A stretch of 64,000 nucleotides of DNA from an uncultured Eubacterium sp. (GTDB lineage: Bacteria > Bacillota > Clostridia > Lachnospirales > Lachnospiraceae). Shown here piece after piece: positions 35,212 through 43,985 of this stretch. Both the position numbers and the translations under genes were made by a program. The notes below the pieces were generated by a model. It had not been told where the DNA came from, searched no databases, and saw only the letters and a program-made list of their open reading frames with translations. The stretch is from assembly GCA_934320655.1 (NCBI GenBank), contig CAKRFN010000002.1, positions 269,897-333,896 on the forward strand, written 5' to 3'. Each line of letters begins with the position of its first letter. The first letter of the stretch is position 1.

Positions 35212-36546
35212 CTAGCGCCGTTCCAAAGCCAGACCAATCAAACGATCTGTGTGATCTGCCATGAACAGTGGAATATTCAAAACATCATCGTCCAGCTTCA
35301 GATTGTCCAATGAAAAACGTACACGTAACTTCACCTGATCCGGGAATGCTTCCTTAAATTTTCTAAGACTCCTGCTGGTTATATTCGTCTCTGCTTTCAC
35401 TTCTATCGGAAAGATGTCGTTTTCCCTCTGGATGAGGAAATCAACTTCATAAGAAGGATTGATCCGGCTCCAATAACGAGGTACGACTTCAAACTGTGTC
35501 ACCAGCGTCTGTAATACAAAATTCTCAGTCAACGCACCCTTGAACTCCGTAAACAGGCGATTGCCCTCTCCAAAAGCCGTGGGAGCCAGTTGTGCCAGAC
35601 GGCGAAGTACTCCCACATCCGCTAAATATATCTTAAATGCCGACAAATCATCATAGGCAGCCATTGGCAAACTGGGAGCGGTGCTGCGATAAATTTTATG
35701 CACCAGTCTCGCATCCACGAGCCATTGCAATGCATCTTCGTATTCGCGGGCTCTCGCACCCTCTTTCACGGCTTTATATATAAATTTTTTATTTTCCCTC
35801 GCAAGCTGGGATGGAATAGACTTCCAGATCATCGAAATCTTTGGAAACTCACTGACATCAGGATGCTTTGCAAAATCCCTTTCATATGCCCCAATAATGT
35901 CTGACAATGCCTGCTGCATCGCAGCCACATCACGTGCCTGCGTCCACATCGATACCGGCTCCGGCATGCCACCTGTCACATAATACATCTTCAATTTCTC
36001 ATAAAGAGGGTTAAAAAAAGCATCTGCCACAGGCTCTAACGTATCTGCACTCTCCATATATCCGACCAGATTCTCATCCCCGTTCGCCATCAGAAACTCG
36101 GTAAATGTCATCGGATCAATCTGCATAAAATTGACTTTCCCAACCGGAAAAGAAGATGGTTTTGCTAACGCAATCCCCAACAGAGAACCGGCACAGGCGA
36201 TATGGTACTGCGGCGCATTCTCACAGAAATATTTCATGGAATTGATAACTTTGGGGCAATCCTGCACTTCATCAAACACAATCAGCGTCTTTTCCGGCAC
36301 AATTTTCTGACCACTCGCCAGTATCAGATTTTGCAGAATCCGCTCCACATCCTTTGTTGTCTCAAAAAACTGTTTATACTCCTCATTCTCATCAAAGTTA
36401 AAATAAGCTGTATTTTCATAATAACGTCTGCCAAATTCTCGTAAAATCCATGTTTTTCCAACCTGACGCACCCCTTTTAAAATCAGCGGTTTGCGGTAGG
36501 GAGAATTTTTCCAATCCAGCAGTTTCTTTAAAATCAATCGTTCCAT
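35212..36546 (-). CDS. AAA ATPase with DUF4143 domain (COG1373 type)
   Basis: 444 residues. N-terminal AAA_14 ATPase with Walker A LKGVRQVGKTWILREF (about residues 23-38), Walker B KTLIVFDEVQDCPK and sensor motif IACAGSLLGIAL. The C-terminal DUF4143 part has restriction-endonuclease-like elements: ENFVLQTL, SYEVDFLIQRENDIFPIEVK. Proteins of this group are abundant in anaerobes and of unknown function; a nuclease-like or toxin-like role is inference. Unlike the copy at the right end of the window, this one is complete. Short repeats fill its upstream region. Confidence 0.9.
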   Translation of the reverse strand: MERLILKKLLDWKNSPYRKPLILKGVRQVGKTWILREFGRRYYENTAYFNFDENEEYKQFFETTKDVERILQNLILASGQKIVPEKTLIVFDEVQDCPKVINSMKYFCENAPQYHIACAGSLLGIALAKPSSFPVGKVNFMQIDPMTFTEFLMANGDENLVGYMESADTLEPVADAFFNPLYEKLKMYYVTGGMPEPVSMWTQARDVAAMQQALSDIIGAYERDFAKHPDVSEFPKISMIWKSIPSQLARENKKFIYKAVKEGARAREYEDALQWLVDARLVHKIYRSTAPSLPMAAYDDLSAFKIYLADVGVLRRLAQLAPTAFGEGNRLFTEFKGALTENFVLQTLVTQFEVVPRYWSRINPSYEVDFLIQRENDIFPIEVKAETNITSRSLRKFKEAFPDQVKLRVRFSLDNLKLDDDVLNIPLFMADHTDRLIGLALERR

Positions 36547-36591
36547 AAAAGCACTCCTTCACTTCCCGTATCTCATGCCACTTCAAAATCG

Positions 36592-36714
36592 GAATACTTT
36601 TATTATATGTAGTTTTATCTGAAAGTACAACTATAATCACACTTTTATTATAGTTTTCGTGCTCTTCAATCACACTTTTATACACTTTATTGCATGTACC
36701 ATTCACACTTTTAT
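36592..36714. repeat. Short direct repeats upstream of the AAA ATPase gene
   Basis: TCACACTTTTAT occurs at 36647-36658, 36670-36681 and 36703-36714, with a partial copy ATACTTTTATTAT near 36594. The first full copy sits inside an inverted repeat CTATAAT/ATTATAG. The copies lie 40-170 bp before the ATPase gene on the other strand, where they read ATAAAAGTGTGA. They look like binding sites, but could equally be AT-rich chance or transposition debris. Confidence 0.55.
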
Positions 36715-36750
36715 ATATTTCAAACTAATACGATAGATGACTCCTGCCGT

Positions 36751-37941
36751 CTACACACGTTTCTGCCCCGCATGCATCACACGCAGTATCACGATCGCGA
36801 TGACTAAAACAATCGGGAATACACAGCCTGCCAGCAGTCCCCTGCGCAGATTATCCCCTGCGTTCTGCGTCACGATGCCTACGATGCCGGGACCGATCGA
36901 GCCTCCGAGGTCACCTGCCATCGCTAACAGTGCAAACATCGCCGTACCGCCCGCCGGGATTGTCTTGGATGAGATACTGATCGTTCCGGGCCACATGATA
37001 CCGACCGAAAAACCACAGACGACGCAGCCGAGCAGCCCGATCATCGGATTACCGGAAAAAGATGCCGCCAGATAGCAGACGAGACACAGGATACCGCTGC
37101 CGATCATATACCGCATCAGATCGATCCGCTCTCCGTATTTTCCGTAAATCGTCCTGCTCAGTCCCATCATAATCGCGAACAGACACGGGCCGACCAGATC
37201 TCCGAGCGTCTTATTCAGTCCCAGCGCAGACTCCGCATACGCAGAAGCCCACTGTGCCATCGACAGCTCCGACGCACCTGCACAGATCATCAACACGATC
37301 GACACCCAGAACATCGGCAGCCGTAGCAGTCCGGTGACGCTCAGCCCCTCGCCGTCCTCCACGAGATGTTCAATCGGACATGTCATAAAATTATATACGT
37401 TATACAGTGGCACAACTGCCCAGATACAGGTAGCGACCCGCCAGTGCGCGATCCCAAACACCGCAAAAAACAGTGTAGACAGCACAATGACGCCTACCGA
37501 ACCCCAGCAATAAAACGAGTGCAGCAGGCTCATGACAGACTCCTTGTGTTCAAACGGACATGCCTCCACGATCGGACTGCACAGCACTTCAATGAGACCG
37601 CTTCCGGTCGCATAGATCACAACACTGATGAGAATACCTGCAAACGCATCGGGTAGCAGATCCGGCAGCACTGCCAGACAGACGAGTCCCACCGCGGAAA
37701 AGATTTCCGATGCGACGATACATTTGCGATACCCGATCCGATCCACAACATTTGTGCACAGGACATCCACGATCAACTGCGTAAAAAAGAATACCGTAGA
37801 GATTAGTGCGATCTTACCCAGTGGTATTCCAAAGCTCTTATGAAAAGTCAAAAACAGCAGCGGCGCAAAATTTGCCGCAATCGCCTGCGTAATAAATCCC
37901 AGATAGCATGCCAGCAGCGTCTTTTGATATTTTTCCTTCAT
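36751..37941 (-). CDS. MFS transporter
   Basis: 396 residues, 12 helices. The loop 2-3 motif reads DVLCTNVVDRIGYRKCIVAS (a form of the MFS D-R-x-G-R/Y-R motif) and the second half has ISISSKTIPAGGTAMFALLA. It resembles the FucP/sugar-type or uncharacterised MFS group of Firmicutes; substrate unknown. TTG 37944 opens the frame, but ATG 37941 with GGAGG 9 nt upstream is the preferred start. Divergent from an AraC-family gene, its likely regulator. Confidence 0.88.
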   Translation of the reverse strand: MKEKYQKTLLACYLGFITQAIAANFAPLLFLTFHKSFGIPLGKIALISTVFFFTQLIVDVLCTNVVDRIGYRKCIVASEIFSAVGLVCLAVLPDLLPDAFAGILISVVIYATGSGLIEVLCSPIVEACPFEHKESVMSLLHSFYCWGSVGVIVLSTLFFAVFGIAHWRVATCIWAVVPLYNVYNFMTCPIEHLVEDGEGLSVTGLLRLPMFWVSIVLMICAGASELSMAQWASAYAESALGLNKTLGDLVGPCLFAIMMGLSRTIYGKYGERIDLMRYMIGSGILCLVCYLAASFSGNPMIGLLGCVVCGFSVGIMWPGTISISSKTIPAGGTAMFALLAMAGDLGGSIGPGIVGIVTQNAGDNLRRGLLAGCVFPIVLVIAIVILRVMHAGQKRV

Positions 37942-38025
37942 CAATCATTTCCTCCAAAATAGTAAATACATCCTGTTACTTATATTTTCCATATTGGATT
38001 ATATACTCGTTTTTTACATATTTCA

Positions 38026-38055
38026 TTGCATAAATGTAGATTTTTATTGTATTAT
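38026..38055 (+). promoter_or_regulatory. Promoter of the 38-kb AraC gene
   Basis: -35 TTGCAT (38026-38031), 18-nt spacer, -10 TATTAT (38050-38055), 29 bp before the start codon. The divergent MFS promoter must lie in the same 140-bp gap. Confidence 0.6.
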
Positions 38056-38084
38056 ATAGTAAAAATTCAAAAGAGGGAAAGAAA

Positions 38085-39026
38085 ATGGAAGTTACAAATA
38101 CATTTTTTTCGATTACAACTGATGAAAGCATGCGTGAAACAATTAGTCACGGAAAAGCAGATTATCCATTTTCATATTATCGCGAAAATGTATGGGATTT
38201 TGACCTTCACTGCATCGACTGGCACTGGCATTCTGAAGTAGAATTTGTATATGTTGAAAGCGGAACACTTTCTGTCACGATCGACTCCGATAAATTTGTA
38301 TTGCAGCAGGGCTATGGCTTATTTATCAACACGCGGATACTCCATCGGTTCGAGGCAGCAAACCGAACCATCATACCGAATATCGTCTTTTCTCCCACAC
38401 TTTTAGCCTCTGCAAATAGCCTGATTTACCGGAAATATATTCATCCGGTCTTAAATCAGACAGCATCGTATCAGATTCTCCATCCGCATATCGCCTGTCA
38501 ACAGGAGATGATTGAACTTCTAAGGCATATCTTTTCCATACAGGTAACGGCGACAGACAATGCGAACAGCGAATGTGAAATAGAGACGGTACAGACGCTC
38601 ATAAAATTGTGGCATATTCTGTATACAAATACACCACAGACTGAAGCCAGCCCCACAGATTATCGCACCGCAGGAAAGCAGGTGCGGTTACAAATCATGA
38701 TGCAGTATATCCAGCAAAATTACAGACACCATCTGACTCTCGCAGAGATTGCAGCAGCTGCATCCATCAGCAAGAGCAGTGCACAAAAGCTGTTTGCACA
38801 ATTTCTGCATATATCACCTGTAGAATACCTGATCCGGTATCGACTACAATCCGCCTGTCATCAGCTTCTGACTACAGAAAAAACGGTAGAAGTAATCGCG
38901 CTGGACACCGGTTTTCACGATCCCGCCTACTTTTGCAGAAGATTCAAACAGCTCTACGCCCTCACCCCTACACAATACCGGCAGAGCAAACATTCCTCCA
39001 GAATCAGCCCCGATTCCAGCGGATAA
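38085..39026 (+). CDS. AraC family regulator, divergent from MFS transporter
   Basis: 313 residues. N-terminal cupin (DLHCIDWHWHSEVEFVYVES, LQQGYGLFINTRILHRF) and C-terminal double helix-turn-helix (LTLAEIAAAASISKSSAQKL; VEVIALDTGFHDPAYFCRRF, ending YALTPTQYRQSK). A GAGGGAAAG site precedes the ATG. It is an intact relative of the broken regulator at 31441 and serves as a yardstick for what that gene lost. Probably activates the MFS gene in response to a sugar or similar ligand. Confidence 0.9.
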   Translation: MEVTNTFFSITTDESMRETISHGKADYPFSYYRENVWDFDLHCIDWHWHSEVEFVYVESGTLSVTIDSDKFVLQQGYGLFINTRILHRFEAANRTIIPNIVFSPTLLASANSLIYRKYIHPVLNQTASYQILHPHIACQQEMIELLRHIFSIQVTATDNANSECEIETVQTLIKLWHILYTNTPQTEASPTDYRTAGKQVRLQIMMQYIQQNYRHHLTLAEIAAAASISKSSAQKLFAQFLHISPVEYLIRYRLQSACHQLLTTEKTVEVIALDTGFHDPAYFCRRFKQLYALTPTQYRQSKHSSRISPDSSG

Positions 39027-39030
39027 AGCA

Positions 39031-39933
39031 TTACTTATCAAACTCAAGGGAAATATAATACGCGTACTCATTTTTCGTATTTTGCGCAACCGACCCATTT
39101 TCCGCATCCGTGAGTGAGAACGCGCTGATGGCATCTTTTCCGTAAAGCAGCGCCACCACGCCCTGCTCCGTTCCATATGTGATCTCCTCCATCTGATTGA
39201 TCTCAGCCGCTGATCTGCCATAATATTTCCGACCTTTGACGCCTTCAAGAATCGGCAGATCGGTCGACAGCTTGGAGCTGTCGTCTGCCACAACCAGCTT
39301 GACTGTAAATGTCTCAAAATCCGGCACGACCGCAATCATGCCCTCGGACGGTGAATCCGTCCCGTCATATCCGATCCAGCCCAGCGTTTCTTTGCTGACC
39401 AGTTCTCCGTCGTGATACTCCGACACATAGACCGTCAGCGTCTCAAAACGCTCACCTGTCACATACCGGTACAGATACGCTCCATCTGCCCCGGCTAACA
39501 GCTCCGCAGTTTTCATCTGTGCACTGTCCTTAGCAACCGGCACGATATAGTTTCTCGGCTGGGTGAAATAACGGTATAACGCATGTCCGAGCGCAAACGC
39601 CGCCACAAAAGCAATCACACTGAGCACTGCGATAATCCGCTTCATCAAACGTGCCCGCTGGTCGCCGTCTGTCGCCACCTGCATCAGCGTATCCTCTGAT
39701 TTCTGCACAATGTTTTCCTCGGTGATATCCTCACCAGCCAGAAACTCATTGATGCTGATACCAAGGATGTCACACAGTTCTTTATAGACAGACACATTCG
39801 GCAGACAGACGCCCCGCTCCCACTTTGAGACCGACTTATCGCTCATATTGAGCTGTTCTGCGAGCTGCCGCTGTGTCAGCCCCGCTTCCTTCCGTTTATC
39901 TGCAATGTACTGACCAATTTTTACCAGATCCAT
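39031..39933 (-). CDS. Membrane-anchored XRE family regulator
   Basis: 300 residues. Cro/C1-type helix-turn-helix at the N-terminus (IADKRKEAGLTQRQLAEQLN, MSDKSVSKWERGVCLPNVSV), a linker, one membrane helix near residues 97-115 (IIAVLSVIAFVAAFALGHAL) and an extracytoplasmic domain of about 180 residues (GADGAYLYRYVTGERFETLT) that I do not recognise. The design suggests a transmembrane one-component sensor. It converges with the AraC gene, with 4 bp between stops. Confidence 0.83.
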   Translation of the reverse strand: MDLVKIGQYIADKRKEAGLTQRQLAEQLNMSDKSVSKWERGVCLPNVSVYKELCDILGISINEFLAGEDITEENIVQKSEDTLMQVATDGDQRARLMKRIIAVLSVIAFVAAFALGHALYRYFTQPRNYIVPVAKDSAQMKTAELLAGADGAYLYRYVTGERFETLTVYVSEYHDGELVSKETLGWIGYDGTDSPSEGMIAVVPDFETFTVKLVVADDSSKLSTDLPILEGVKGRKYYGRSAAEINQMEEITYGTEQGVVALLYGKDAISAFSLTDAENGSVAQNTKNEYAYYISLEFDK

Positions 39934-40054
39934 CCTGCTGATCCTCCTTTTCGGAAATTACAATGTTCTTACCGGGTTTATCATACCGTTTTACATGCAA
40001 AATGAACACCCCTCAGCGGTAGAATCCGCAACTTTTCCTGTAAATGATGTCAAT

Positions 40055-40090
40055 AAAAAGGAAGAGTCCTGCCATACGCAAAACTCTTCC
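40055..40090 (-). terminator. purL terminator
   Basis: Minus strand GGAAGAGT (40083-40090) / ACTCTTCC (40060-40067) with a 15-nt loop, followed by TTTTTATT. About 20 bp after the purL stop. Confidence 0.82.
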
Positions 40091-40111
40091 CACCATTTTC
40101 ATTACATCCTT

Positions 40112-43100
40112 CTATTTAAAATACTCCACACCGCTCTCAAAGATCTTCATATCCTGCTCGCCGTAGATATTAACTGCGACTGCATCGCCGCGGCGCTCAG
40201 AATGAGCCATCTTGCCGAGTACACGACCGTCCGGACTGGTGATACCTTCGATCGCCATGTAGGAGCCGTTGACATTCCACTCCTCGTCCATCGTCGGCTT
40301 GCCGGACTCGTTCACATACTGCGTCACAACCTGTCCGTTCTCAAACAGCCGATCCAGCCACTCCTTCGGTGCTACGAAACGTCCCTCGCCATGTGAAGCC
40401 GGATTCGTGTAGACACCGCCAAGTGTCGCGCCTGCCATCCACGGTGACTTGTTGGAAACGACCTTTGTGTATACCATCTTGCTGATATGACGGCCGATCG
40501 TATTGTAAGTCAGCGTCGGTGAATCCGCGGTCTGCTCCGTGATCTTTCCGTAAGGAACAAGACCGAGCTTGATGAGCGCCTGGAATCCGTTACAGATACC
40601 GAGTGCCAGTCCGTCACGCTCGTTTAACAGCTTCATGACTTCCTCGCTGATCTTCTCGCTGCGGAACGCATTGGCAAAGAACTTTGCACTTCCCTCCGGC
40701 TCGTCACCGGCTGAGAAACCACCGGGGAACATAATGATCTGTGCCTGTGCGATCGCCTTTGAAAACTCATCGACTGAATCACGGATACCGGCTGCATCCA
40801 GATTGCGGAATACCTTTGTGATGACATCCGCACCGGCACGCTCAAATGCCTTTGCACTGTCGTACTCACAGTTTGTTCCGGGGAATACCGGTATAAATAC
40901 GGTCGGCTTTGCTACTTTATGTTTGCATACATAGATCTCTTTTGCCTCATAGAGACCTGTCTTTACATCGTCCTTGCCATCTACGGCTACGGTCGGGAAT
41001 ACCTTTTCGAGTGTGCCGCTCCAGATCGCGATCGCATCGTCCATCGCAAGTGTCATCTCGTCATAGACAAAGGACTTCGTATCATTGACACGACCGATCA
41101 CTGCACATGCATCCGCGATACCTGCTGCCGCAAATGCCTCTTTCACTGTATCGACTGCCGCTACCGGTACTTCTGCCACGAGACTGCCGAATGCCGGAGC
41201 AAACAATGTATCCTTAGACACGCCGCTGTCAATCGTGACACCGAGCTTGTTTCCAAAGCCCATCTTGCTGACTGCGGCTGCGATTCCCTTGCCGTCCAGT
41301 GCGTAGGCAGATACGATCGCCTGCTTTCCGATCAGCGCATGAACCGTATCGTACAGCTTCATCGCCTGCTCATAATCGGGCAGATCATAGGTATCGCGTG
41401 CCATCTTAAATAACATCAGCTTGTTGCCTGCTGCCTTTAACTCCGGTGTGATCACATCCTGCTTGGTCGCTACATCCACTGCAAAGGATACGAGTGTCGG
41501 AGGCACATCAATCTCATTAAATGTACCGGACATCGAATCCTTTCCTCCGATGGAGGGCAGTCCGAGTGCGATCTGTGCCTGATAAGCGCCGAGCAATGCC
41601 GCAAACGGCTGGCTCCAGCGCGCCGGATCTTCACTCATACGGCGGAAATACTCCTGGAAGGTGAAACGCACCTTAGAATAATCTCCACCTGCCGCTACGA
41701 TACGGGACAGAGACTCTACCACTGCATAAGCAGCTCCGTGGTACGGGCTCCAGCTTGATAAATACGGATCAAAACCGTAGGACATCATCGTCACGGTATC
41801 GCATTTTCCCTCTAATACCGGCAGCTTTGCCACCATGGACTGTGTCTCGGTCAACTGATAACGTCCGCCGTAAGGCATGTAGACACTGCCCGCTCCGATC
41901 GAACCGTCAAAACGCTCCACAAGACCCTTCTGTGAGCACACATTCAGATCCTTTAATGTCTCTGTCCATGCGCCCTTCACATCTCCGCTCTCCAGTGCCT
42001 GTGCGACTGCGGGTAATTCATATTTATGGAAGAAATTCTCGGATTCCTCCGGAATATCGACTGCTACAGTTGTCTCCTGATGTGCACCGTTCGTATCGAG
42101 GAACGCACGGGAAATATTGACGATCTCCTTATCTCTCCATGTGAGCACCAGACGGGGCTCACTCGTCACGGTCGCTACCTCAACTGCCTCCAGATTCTCC
42201 TCTGCGGCATACTTTAAGAACTGCGCTACATCCTCCGGAGCGACAACAACTGCCATACGCTCCTGAGACTCTGAGATCGCAAGCTCTGTACCGTCCAGAC
42301 CGGCATATTTCTTCGGCACGAGATCCAGATTCACACGCAGACCTGCTGCCAGCTCTCCGATCGCTACAGACACACCGCCTGCACCGAAATCATTACATTT
42401 TTTAATCATATGAGAGACTTCCGGTCTGCGGAACATACGCTGCAGCTTGCGCTCGGTCGGTGCATTACCTTTCTGCACCTCCGCACCGCAGACTGCGGTA
42501 GACTGCGTATTGTGCGCCTTGGAAGATCCGGTCGCACCACCGATACCATCACGGCCGGTACGTCCACCGAGCAGGATGATCACATCGCCGGGATCTGAGG
42601 TCAGACGCTGTACCGCACTTCTGGGTGCTGCGCCCATGACTGCACCGATTTCCATACGCTTTGCGACATATCCGGGATGATAGATCTCCTTAACATATCC
42701 GGTCGCCAGTCCAATCTGGTTTCCATAAGAACTATAGCCCTGTGCAGCGCCGCGCACGAGCTTTTTCTGCGGCAGCTTGCCGGGAATCGTATCTTTAACT
42801 GATACGGTCGGATCGGCTGCACCGGTCACACGCATCGCCTGATAAACATAAGTACGTCCTGACAGCGGATCACGGATCGCACCGCCCAGACAGGTCGCAG
42901 CGCCACCAAACGGCTCGATCTCGGTCGGATGGTTGTGTGTCTCATTTTTGAAGTTGACGAGCCACTCCTGCGTCTCGCCGTCGATCTCTACCGGAACGAC
43001 GATCGAACATGCGTTGATCTCGTCGGATTCCTCCTGATCGTCCAGCTTTCCCTCTTTTTTCAGACGCTTCATAGCCATCAATGCCAGATCCATCAGGCAG

Positions 43101-43915
43101 ACAAACTTGTCGTCGCGTCCCTCATACATCTTCTGATGGGTCTCTAAATAATCTTTATAAGTATCCTCCATCGGCTGACGGTAATAGCCGTCTCCGAACG
43201 ATACATCAGTCAGTTCCGTCGAGAATGTCGTATGACGACAGTGGTCTGACCAGTAAGTATCAAGCACACGCACCTCTGTCACAGACGGATCGCGCTGCTC
43301 CTCATTTTTAAAATAATTCTGGATATGAAGAAAATCCTTGAAGGTCATCGCCAGATTCAAAGAGTCGTAAAGCTCCTTCAGATCCTGCTCTGCCATAGCT
43401 GTAAATCCGTCAAAGATCTTCACATCCTCCGGATCAGGGAAATCCTGCACGAGTGTATCCGGTTTCTCCATACCGGTCTCTCTCGAATCTACCGGGTTGA
43501 TACAGTGCTTTTTGATCGCTTCGAGCTGCTCTGCATCCAGATCACCTTCGATCACATATGTGGTCGCTGAGCGGATGATCGGCTCCTCCTCTTCATTCAG
43601 CAGTCGCACACACTGTACGGCTGAATCCGCACGCTGGTCAAACTGTCCAGGCAGATACTCCACGCTAAAGACGGCTGCGCCCTTTGCATCAAAGGTCTCC
43701 TCGTACAGATCATCTACCGGCGGCTCTGAAAATACAGTCACCTTTGCCTTCTCATAGGTCTCATCCGATATGTTTTCAATATCATAGCGGATCAGCACCC
43801 GCACGTTTGTCACTGTCCCGATTCCGAGATAACTTTTGATCTCCGATTTGAGATCCTTCGCTGCTACCGCAAAATCAGGCTTTTTCTCCGCATATACGCG
43901 ACGCACATTACTCAT
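40112..43915 (-). CDS. purL: Phosphoribosylformylglycinamidine synthase, single-chain
   Basis: 1267 residues. Large fused FGAM synthase (synthetase plus glutaminase) of purine synthesis: FGAR + ATP + Gln to FGAM. Motifs: SDHCRHTTF and KNETHNHPTEIEPFGGAATC in the N-terminal PurS/synthetase part, the ATP/Mg region RDGIGGATGSSKA, and a C-terminal class I glutaminase with PGTNCEYDSAKAFERAG, nucleophile Cys in ALGICNGFQALIKLGL and the His/Glu pair in SHGEGRFVAP. Many Gram-positives split this enzyme into PurS/Q/L; this fused form is common in Lachnospiraceae-type clostridia. It stands alone from other pur genes, with its own promoter and terminator. Confidence 0.97.
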   Translation of the reverse strand: MSNVRRVYAEKKPDFAVAAKDLKSEIKSYLGIGTVTNVRVLIRYDIENISDETYEKAKVTVFSEPPVDDLYEETFDAKGAAVFSVEYLPGQFDQRADSAVQCVRLLNEEEEPIIRSATTYVIEGDLDAEQLEAIKKHCINPVDSRETGMEKPDTLVQDFPDPEDVKIFDGFTAMAEQDLKELYDSLNLAMTFKDFLHIQNYFKNEEQRDPSVTEVRVLDTYWSDHCRHTTFSTELTDVSFGDGYYRQPMEDTYKDYLETHQKMYEGRDDKFVCLMDLALMAMKRLKKEGKLDDQEESDEINACSIVVPVEIDGETQEWLVNFKNETHNHPTEIEPFGGAATCLGGAIRDPLSGRTYVYQAMRVTGAADPTVSVKDTIPGKLPQKKLVRGAAQGYSSYGNQIGLATGYVKEIYHPGYVAKRMEIGAVMGAAPRSAVQRLTSDPGDVIILLGGRTGRDGIGGATGSSKAHNTQSTAVCGAEVQKGNAPTERKLQRMFRRPEVSHMIKKCNDFGAGGVSVAIGELAAGLRVNLDLVPKKYAGLDGTELAISESQERMAVVVAPEDVAQFLKYAAEENLEAVEVATVTSEPRLVLTWRDKEIVNISRAFLDTNGAHQETTVAVDIPEESENFFHKYELPAVAQALESGDVKGAWTETLKDLNVCSQKGLVERFDGSIGAGSVYMPYGGRYQLTETQSMVAKLPVLEGKCDTVTMMSYGFDPYLSSWSPYHGAAYAVVESLSRIVAAGGDYSKVRFTFQEYFRRMSEDPARWSQPFAALLGAYQAQIALGLPSIGGKDSMSGTFNEIDVPPTLVSFAVDVATKQDVITPELKAAGNKLMLFKMARDTYDLPDYEQAMKLYDTVHALIGKQAIVSAYALDGKGIAAAVSKMGFGNKLGVTIDSGVSKDTLFAPAFGSLVAEVPVAAVDTVKEAFAAAGIADACAVIGRVNDTKSFVYDEMTLAMDDAIAIWSGTLEKVFPTVAVDGKDDVKTGLYEAKEIYVCKHKVAKPTVFIPVFPGTNCEYDSAKAFERAGADVITKVFRNLDAAGIRDSVDEFSKAIAQAQIIMFPGGFSAGDEPEGSAKFFANAFRSEKISEEVMKLLNERDGLALGICNGFQALIKLGLVPYGKITEQTADSPTLTYNTIGRHISKMVYTKVVSNKSPWMAGATLGGVYTNPASHGEGRFVAPKEWLDRLFENGQVVTQYVNESGKPTMDEEWNVNGSYMAIEGITSPDGRVLGKMAHSERRGDAVAVNIYGEQDMKIFESGVEYFK

Positions 43916-43956
43916 GATTGTTCCTCCGTTTGTCTGTGTTTTACAACGATACCTAT

Positions 43957-43985
43957 ATAATAATCAGAAACGTCACAGATTGCAA
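43957..43985 (-). promoter_or_regulatory. purL promoter, overlapping the helicase stop
   Basis: Minus strand -35 TTGCAA (43980-43985), 17-nt spacer, -10 TATTAT (43957-43962), about 42 bp before the purL ATG. The -35 lies in the last codons of the helicase gene. No purine riboswitch fits in the short leader. Confidence 0.72.

Noticed and set aside
36416..36706. 96-codon minus-strand frame over the ATPase gene start and the repeats
   Set aside because: The N-terminal part is translation of the AT-rich repeats, the rest overlaps the ATPase gene out of frame; no ribosome site.
43916..43972. Purine or PRPP riboswitch before purL
   Set aside because: Only 57 bp between genes and the promoter takes up most of it; no aptamer-like fold fits.
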